Shown: positions 5,518-10,137 of the stretch, in pieces
Layout of the letters: each line of letters opens with the position of its first letter
How positions within the stretch are numbered: position 1 is the stretch's first letter
Assembly (NCBI GenBank): GCA_945875085.1
Contig: CAMCJU010000018.1
Location: forward strand, 1 to 10,137
Reading direction: 5' to 3'
DNA from: Candidatus Phycorickettsia trachydisci
Lineage (GTDB): Bacteria; Pseudomonadota; Alphaproteobacteria; Rickettsiales; Rickettsiaceae
Length of the DNA stretch: 10,137 nt
The notes under the pieces: generated by a model
What the model was told of the DNA's origin: nothing
The model's input: only the letters and a program-made list of their open reading frames with translations
Databases searched by the model: none
Program-made: the position numbers and the translations under genes

Positions 5518-8500
5518 ATGAAGGAACGGAAAAATGAAGAGTCTGGAAACATCGACGATTATGCTTTAATAGAAGGAGGAAAATCTATCATAAGCTCAGA
5601 AACTCCAGGAGGGCAAAATGATACTGAGTTTAAAAAGGCAAGCGATGCTGAAATAGCTCCATACCGATCAGATTTTTTCAATGAACCAAGAAAGCATCTC
5701 AATGACGATAGCGACAAAGAGTTGGCAGGATATAGTCTGCAAAGTATCCAAGCAAGGACTCAAGCGTTCCTCGAGCTAAAGGAAAAAACAGACAAATTCA
5801 TCGAGCAATTAAGACAGCAAGCTGATAATGAAAGCGATGACTTAGAATCTATTCTAATAAAAAATAAGCAGAAACAACTTATTTTAACTCAAGCCTATTG
5901 GAATAAAGCTTACGCAGACGAGATAGAGTATCTGGAAAAGGCAAATAAGGACCTGCCAGAGCAAGGCATTGATGAAGCCTCTAAGGCTTTAAAGAATGTC
6001 TTACAACAATACACAAAAAGTATAGAAGATGAAATAAATAAATTGGATGGAAAACCTCATCCTGACTGGGTTAAGATGCTTCAGAATACTCCTTTTGATG
6101 AAATGTCAAAGGCACTATCTGGCCACCTAGAACAATTCGAGACCGCCCAAAAGCAACAAGATCAACTTATAACGGCGATAAAAAAAGCTAAGCCATATGA
6201 TCCAATATTTTTTCACAGCGCAGAAATGGACTCTAAATACAATAACCTTGAAAAAGATCATGGCGGCAATCTCCCTAACATCGAAAACGTGCTAAAGTTA
6301 AGAGAAAAGCGTGTTGATGACTTAATAAAGCGCACAGAAAACTATCTTGATCAAGAGCTATCAAAGCAAAAACCAGCTGACATGCGGCAACAAATTTTGC
6401 AGATCCATGGGCTTTGGATTAACGAGAGGAACCTAGCTAAAAATGATCTTGAAGGACTTGAAAAATATTATCAGGAAAAAGAAGAACATGGCGATGGTAT
6501 TACATCTGAGGACAATACTCAAAAGATACAAGATTATAAGAACAAATTAGAAGAAAAGCAAAAACTACTGGACAGTAAGATAAAAAATTTAGGATCTTTA
6601 AATGGAATCGATACAGCTACATTAGACAAATGGGAGGCCCGCTTCCAGAATAAAGAAAAAGTAATGGACCTTAGAAATTTTTCAAGAATGCATGCAATTG
6701 AACAGCAAAAGGAGAAATTACAGCCAGATGACCCATATTTCTTCCAAGATCCATTAATAATTGAGAAATGGCAAGGCCTAAATACACAAGCACAAAAAGG
6801 CGCAAAAGTGCCTTTAGAAGAATATTCAAATCTACAAGCAGCTCATCTTCAAGATGTGCAGCAGCGCATGGAGGAAAAGCTAAAGGAATTTGAAAAACAT
6901 AGCACAATAAATACAAATGAAGCATTAGATAAAATTGTTCTGACAAAAGAGCTCTGGAGAATACATATGAAAACGAACAAAGCCTCTATAGATTACTTCA
7001 AAGCGCAATATAAAGATGAGGAAAAGGGGGATATTTTAAAGAATTTGGAAGCTAAATTAAAGGAATCCAATGAAATTTTTTTAAAAAAAATAGAAGCTTG
7101 CGGCGCCGCCCACAAAGTTGATATGACAACAGTAAAAAGTTGGGATAATTACCATGAAAGCATAAACTCAAACAACTTAACAACATATCAATCTTATTGG
7201 CGGGCAAAGGCTCAAGGTCAATCTGAAGCAAAAACTGGGCCTCATGAGCCAGGATTCTTCTCTGATGTAAACTTAATACGCGCGCATAATAATCTAGTAG
7301 CAAAAAAGAAAGCTGGAGAATCAATTAAAGTGGAGGATTTTATAACAGCAAGAAAAGATCATTATGACCGTTTGATAAAGAGCGCGAATCAAAAACTAGA
7401 TGCATTTGCCCAGCAAAGCTCAGCCGATCCAGATGCGCAAGAAAAACTCCAAGAAAAACTCATCGTCACCAAAGAGCTTTGGAAGCAAAATGCAATAGGC
7501 GCCATTAAAGAGCTTGAAAACCTTAAAAATGTCTTTTCAGACAACCAAGTGGCTAAAGAGAAGATCGAGGATTACAAAACAGCATTATCAGAGCAACTTA
7601 AGAAATACCAAGATGAAGACTTGACAAACAAGATAGAAAAATGCGCAAAAGCCCACAATATCGATAAAGCAAATTTAACAAAATGGGACGATCACTTCGA
7701 TAAAATATCCAAAGACCCACTGTCAATAAAGCCCCAGTTCCAAGATATTGCCAAATTCTATGCGCAAGTAACAAAGGCCCAAAAAAATACGCCAGAAAAT
7801 GCACATGGAAATCCAGCGCCCTTGAGGATGAAAATTTTTATGAAGCCGGACGATAAACAAATAGCAACAAAACTGACTAATACACTAACAACACTTCAAA
7901 CTGACATAAAAAATGCAAAAACAGCAGAAGGTAAGGAACGAGCATGCCAATTAGCCAAATTGCAAAGTAGCCTTGTAGATGACTATCTAAAGCAATTTGC
8001 CCAATTAAACATCCCGAATGAAGATGCCGCTGGCAATACAAAAGAATATAAAGAACTAAAAAATGCGCAAAAGAGCCTAACTAAAACACTCCAGGCACAA
8101 GATTATATACCAATAATTCTAGATCCAAGGCTCAAGCCGCTGGATCTAAGCAAGCCGCCAATAATGGAAAATGACAAACTAATACCTACTGAGCCCTTCC
8201 CAGGTCATCATCAAGATCGCTTAGAAAAACTTACAAGGCACCTAACGGCCCTTGAGACAAACCTGACTTTTGAAAAAAAAGAGGGGGAGGCCCCAGACAT
8301 AAAAGCCAGGGCCGTGGCACAGGCTCAACTAGATTATTGCGAAAAGTATCTCGAGGAAAATAATCTGAAGGACGATAAGCAAAAGTCTGGTAAAAAAAAT
8401 AAGAAGAGCAAGGAGAATACACCAACTCCTTTGGGGGAAATGAACGCAGCGATGACAAAGCTGACAGAAAAGCTGAAAAAAAATTATTTATCTGAAGAAC

Positions 8501-9843
8501 AAAACAAAGAACTCAAGCAGGAAACCGAGAAATATCAAAGCAAATCTTCGCAAAAGGCATTCAACCCAATATTACTCAATATCAATGGAGACTCCTTTGA
8601 AGAGCCAGCCAAAGAGCGCCAAAGAACACATACTTTTAATACAAAAAATAAACAAGACAAGAAACAAAATAAGAAACAAGAAGAGACTAATGCCTGGTTT
8701 GCCGAGCATTTCAAGGATTTTGATACGCAAATTAAAGAAGCCGCCACAGCAGATAAGCGGCAAAACTTCTGCAAGCTGGCTTGGCAACAACTAGATAGCG
8801 CGCAAGCGCTGAGTGAAAAATACCCTTCAAAAGATATTCAAGAAGCAAGAAAAAATCTAGAATCTACTCTCCTGGCATACAGCAAGGGCAAAGAAACTCT
8901 AGATCCAAAATTGCGCTCTCTCGACCCAAATAACCCAACTAAAATAACCACAAATGGCGGGATAATAATTAGTGAGCCAGAGCCAGGGCGACATAACAGT
9001 AATTTGCAAAAATTCCAAGATGCATTAAACCAATTTTCAGACATGGAAGGAGCGACCAAGACGCAATACATAGCAGCGGGGCAGGCTCAGATCAAAATTA
9101 TCGATAATTATCTCCAGAAGCATGGCATTAACGTTGATGACGAAAAGCTTAGCAAAGATCTTGGCAAGACCCTTAAGACGCTAGATAAGAAAAAAACCGA
9201 GCTCCAAAAGCAAATAGATAAAAGCATCGAGCAACTTGTCACAAAAGAAAAGCCAGCAGTTGCAGGAGCAGTAGCGCCAGTAGCAGAAGGAGCAGAAGCG
9301 GCTGTAGTTGAAGGAGTAGAAGCGCCAGCAGCAGGCAATAAAAATGATATAAATTCAAAGATCGAAGCGGAAATCAACAAGCTAGCAGAAAAATATCTCA
9401 ATGAAGCTAAAGAAAATCATCATTCATATCCAACGGAAGTAAATACTCAAGGAGTAGTGAGCAAAAATAAGAGCCAAGCGCCAAAGGAAACAAGCGTACA
9501 AAGATCAAGGAGTCATAATATAGTCCAACCAAATATGCCGCTTCAAAGGCCAGGCGTCCAAGTAATAACTACGGCTCCGCAAATGGCTCATACGATTGTG
9601 CAAACAAACATGCCTGCAAGCGTCCAGGTAATAACGATACCGCCGCAAAGATCTGGTAGCTATACCCATCAGACTCCAACGCATTTCAAAGAGCGTTACA
9701 CTACCTATCAAAGTTGCCATGCTATTATACAAAGATCATCAGATAGAAATATATATATTATTACACCTGGCCCAAGTGCACCACCAATCCAATCAGGCCT
9801 AGGTAAAAATCAACAAGTAAAACAAGGAATACAGGTAGGATAA
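5518..9843 (+). CDS. Unrecognised 1441-residue repeat protein, Lys/Glu/Gln-rich, helical
   Basis: I do not recognise this family. No signal peptide or membrane segment is visible, so the protein is cytoplasmic or exported by a route that needs no Sec signal. Residues 1-47 are polar. Residues 48-768 hold four tandem modules of about 175 residues, each opening P--P-FF or similar. Residues about 785-1240 hold a second duplicated unit with an LDP-L--LD and EP-PG signature. Residues 1245-1273 are an Ala/Val/Glu/Gly linker, and 1330-1420 a Pro/Gln/Thr tail with three short repeats. Composition and heptad-like spacing suggest long helices or coiled coils. AAAAGG (5504-5509) lies eight bases before the ATG as a modest ribosome-binding site. 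The frame is intact throughout, so selection maintains it. The downstream gene overlaps the stop. In a Rickettsiales setting a secreted effector or scaffold is conceivable, but that is inference. Confidence 0.9.
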   Translation: MKERKNEESGNIDDYALIEGGKSIISSETPGGQNDTEFKKASDAEIAPYRSDFFNEPRKHLNDDSDKELAGYSLQSIQARTQAFLELKEKTDKFIEQLRQQADNESDDLESILIKNKQKQLILTQAYWNKAYADEIEYLEKANKDLPEQGIDEASKALKNVLQQYTKSIEDEINKLDGKPHPDWVKMLQNTPFDEMSKALSGHLEQFETAQKQQDQLITAIKKAKPYDPIFFHSAEMDSKYNNLEKDHGGNLPNIENVLKLREKRVDDLIKRTENYLDQELSKQKPADMRQQILQIHGLWINERNLAKNDLEGLEKYYQEKEEHGDGITSEDNTQKIQDYKNKLEEKQKLLDSKIKNLGSLNGIDTATLDKWEARFQNKEKVMDLRNFSRMHAIEQQKEKLQPDDPYFFQDPLIIEKWQGLNTQAQKGAKVPLEEYSNLQAAHLQDVQQRMEEKLKEFEKHSTINTNEALDKIVLTKELWRIHMKTNKASIDYFKAQYKDEEKGDILKNLEAKLKESNEIFLKKIEACGAAHKVDMTTVKSWDNYHESINSNNLTTYQSYWRAKAQGQSEAKTGPHEPGFFSDVNLIRAHNNLVAKKKAGESIKVEDFITARKDHYDRLIKSANQKLDAFAQQSSADPDAQEKLQEKLIVTKELWKQNAIGAIKELENLKNVFSDNQVAKEKIEDYKTALSEQLKKYQDEDLTNKIEKCAKAHNIDKANLTKWDDHFDKISKDPLSIKPQFQDIAKFYAQVTKAQKNTPENAHGNPAPLRMKIFMKPDDKQIATKLTNTLTTLQTDIKNAKTAEGKERACQLAKLQSSLVDDYLKQFAQLNIPNEDAAGNTKEYKELKNAQKSLTKTLQAQDYIPIILDPRLKPLDLSKPPIMENDKLIPTEPFPGHHQDRLEKLTRHLTALETNLTFEKKEGEAPDIKARAVAQAQLDYCEKYLEENNLKDDKQKSGKKNKKSKENTPTPLGEMNAAMTKLTEKLKKNYLSEEQNKELKQETEKYQSKSSQKAFNPILLNINGDSFEEPAKERQRTHTFNTKNKQDKKQNKKQEETNAWFAEHFKDFDTQIKEAATADKRQNFCKLAWQQLDSAQALSEKYPSKDIQEARKNLESTLLAYSKGKETLDPKLRSLDPNNPTKITTNGGIIISEPEPGRHNSNLQKFQDALNQFSDMEGATKTQYIAAGQAQIKIIDNYLQKHGINVDDEKLSKDLGKTLKTLDKKKTELQKQIDKSIEQLVTKEKPAVAGAVAPVAEGAEAAVVEGVEAPAAGNKNDINSKIEAEINKLAEKYLNEAKENHHSYPTEVNTQGVVSKNKSQAPKETSVQRSRSHNIVQPNMPLQRPGVQVITTAPQMAHTIVQTNMPASVQVITIPPQRSGSYTHQTPTHFKERYTTYQSCHAIIQRSSDRNIYIITPGPSAPPIQSGLGKNQQVKQGIQVG
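5659..7821 (+). repeat. Four tandem ~175-residue modules in the large ORF
   Basis: Modules start at residues 48, 226, 403 and 575 (bases 5659, 6193, 6724 and 7240), spaced 178, 177 and 172 residues. The openings are PYRSDFF, PYDPIFF, PDDPYFF and PHEPGFF. Each then has a mid-module W at nearly constant offset: LTQAYW (W128), QIHGLW (W300), LTKELW (W480) and VTKELW (W655), 74-80 residues in. A second W follows 136-148 residues in, in DWVKML, KWEARF, SWDNYH and KWDDHF. Modules 3 and 4 are closest, sharing TKELW and KIE-C--AH--D. The DNA is much diverged, so the duplication is old. Confidence 0.85.
7870..9237 (+). repeat. Duplicated second repeat type in the large ORF
   Basis: Residues about 785-1050 and 1058-1240 are two divergent copies of one unit. 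The clearest shared parts are ILDPRLKPLD (867-876) with TLDPKLRSLD (1127-1136), then EPFPGHH (892-898) with EPEPGRH (1153-1159), and later QAQLDY (935-940) with QAQIKI (1189-1194). A C-LA motif in the first half (CQLAKL at 810, CKLAWQ at 1085) also corresponds. The first copy carries an extra Lys-rich insert (about 950-1015). This unit is not recognisably related to the four preceding modules. Confidence 0.7.
9286..9324 (+). repeat. Short 24-bp-period repeat in an Ala/Val/Glu linker
   Basis: GAAGGAGCAGAAGCG (9286-9300) recurs as GAAGGAGTAGAAGCG (9310-9324) with one mismatch, 24 bases or eight codons apart. It encodes EGAEA and EGVEA within a low-complexity linker (residues 1245-1273) between the helical part and the tail. 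Such linkers can change length by slippage. Confidence 0.6.
9514..9774 (+). repeat. Three short repeats in the Pro/Gln-rich C-terminal tail
   Basis: The tail repeats H-IVQ-NMP...VQVIT--PQ at residues 1333-1355 and 1358-1377. A weaker third copy (HAIIQ...IYIITPGP) is at 1401-1419. The DNA of the first two is similar around GTCCA-GTAATAAC. Short beta-like segments (VQVIT, IYIIT) alternate with prolines, quite unlike the charged helical body, so this is probably a separate, flexible or binding region. Confidence 0.7.
9833..9840 (+). promoter_or_regulatory. Ribosome-binding site for the overlapping downstream gene
   Basis: AGGTAGGA (9833-9840) lies inside the last codons of the large ORF. AGGT ends six bases before the ATG at 9843. 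It is the best Shine-Dalgarno-like sequence in the window and supports a real start at the TAATG overlap. Confidence 0.6.
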
Positions 9844-10137
9844 TGAAAAAACAAGACACATATGATAAATTATACATACTTAACAATGACGAAAATCAGA
9901 ACGAATTAAAGGCGGTGGCGCTAGAAGACAAAAGCCAAAACGTCTTTGTTCGCAACGAAAATCTGGCAGAATTAAATGAGAAGGAGGGGAAAAAGTTGCT
10001 GGAGATGTTGCGGGAGTTGAGGAAGACGTCATCAGAAAACTACAATACGCTCGAAAACATTTTAAACGAGCCAAATAATACTCCAGCGGAGAAGGCGCGG
10101 GAATACAACTGCAGTCAATCTAACTTTAAAGATCATG
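9843..10137 (+). CDS. Partial unknown charged protein, translationally coupled to the large ORF
   Basis: The ATG at 9843 shares its A with the TAA stop of the upstream gene (TAATG), a classic arrangement for translational coupling, and a Shine-Dalgarno-like AGGT lies within the upstream coding end. The frame stays open for 98 codons to the right edge, where the gene is cut. The visible part starts MKKQDTYDKLYILNNDENQ and is very rich in Asn, Glu, Lys and Leu, with a probable amphipathic helix around KKLLEMLRELRK (50-61). There is no signal peptide or membrane segment. I recognise no family. In codons about 46-63 most codons end in G, unlike the A-ending usage of the neighbour. Its position suggests that it works with, or is expressed in proportion to, the 1441-residue protein. 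Confidence 0.75.
   Translation, partial: MKKQDTYDKLYILNNDENQNELKAVALEDKSQNVFVRNENLAELNEKEGKKLLEMLRELRKTSSENYNTLENILNEPNNTPAEKAREYNCSQSNFKDH

Noticed and set aside
6671..9732. Minus-strand frames of 68-97 codons opposite the large ORF
   Set aside because: They are Leu/Ser-rich antisense shadows of a Lys/Glu/Gln-rich gene and lack their own ribosome-binding sites or recognisable domains.
9880..10074. Minus-strand 64-codon frame at the right edge
   Set aside because: It is antisense to the TAATG-coupled gene, which has a ribosome-binding site and matches the operon layout.

Overview
The window looks like a piece of an alphaproteobacterial genome, most likely an obligate intracellular Rickettsiales bacterium or close relative. 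I base this on three housekeeping proteins (UbiG, an NtrY-like kinase and Obg) whose sequences resemble rickettsial versions as I remember them, on the AT-leaning codon use, and on the two kinds of accessory gene beside them: a repeat-rich exported surface protein and a very long repeat-built Lys/Glu/Gln-rich protein. No database search was possible, so the order-level placement is an inference.

Layout. Bases 1-1431 (minus strand) hold the first 477 codons of an exported, Ser/Thr/Gly/Ala-rich passenger-type protein with internal repeats; the gene runs off the left edge. An 80-bp gap (1432-1511) contains a nested inverted repeat that ends two bases before its start codon and overlaps a possible promoter. 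Next, on the minus strand, an NtrY-like sensor kinase (2278-4101) is followed after 16 bp by ubiG (1512-2261), so the two probably share a transcript. A divergent intergenic region (4102-4274) separates them from obgE on the plus strand (4275-5306; the start was chosen from family knowledge).

After a 211-bp AT-rich gap comes a 1441-residue protein (5518-9843) that I cannot assign to a family. It has no visible signal peptide or membrane segment. It contains four tandem modules of about 175 residues, then a second, unrelated duplicated unit, then an Ala/Val/Glu linker and a Pro/Gln tail with three short repeats. Its stop codon overlaps by one base (TAATG) the start of another unknown gene (9843 to the right edge), so the two are probably translationally coupled.

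The core genes serve ubiquinone synthesis (UbiG), envelope signal sensing (NtrY-like) and ribosome or stress physiology (Obg). The two flanking loci are the accessory part. The 1441-residue protein with its coupled partner is the best candidate for an undescribed system, possibly a host-directed or scaffold pair, although only repeat architecture and gene arrangement support that. No tRNA, rRNA, CRISPR array, insertion sequence or gene-free stretch over 300 bases was found.
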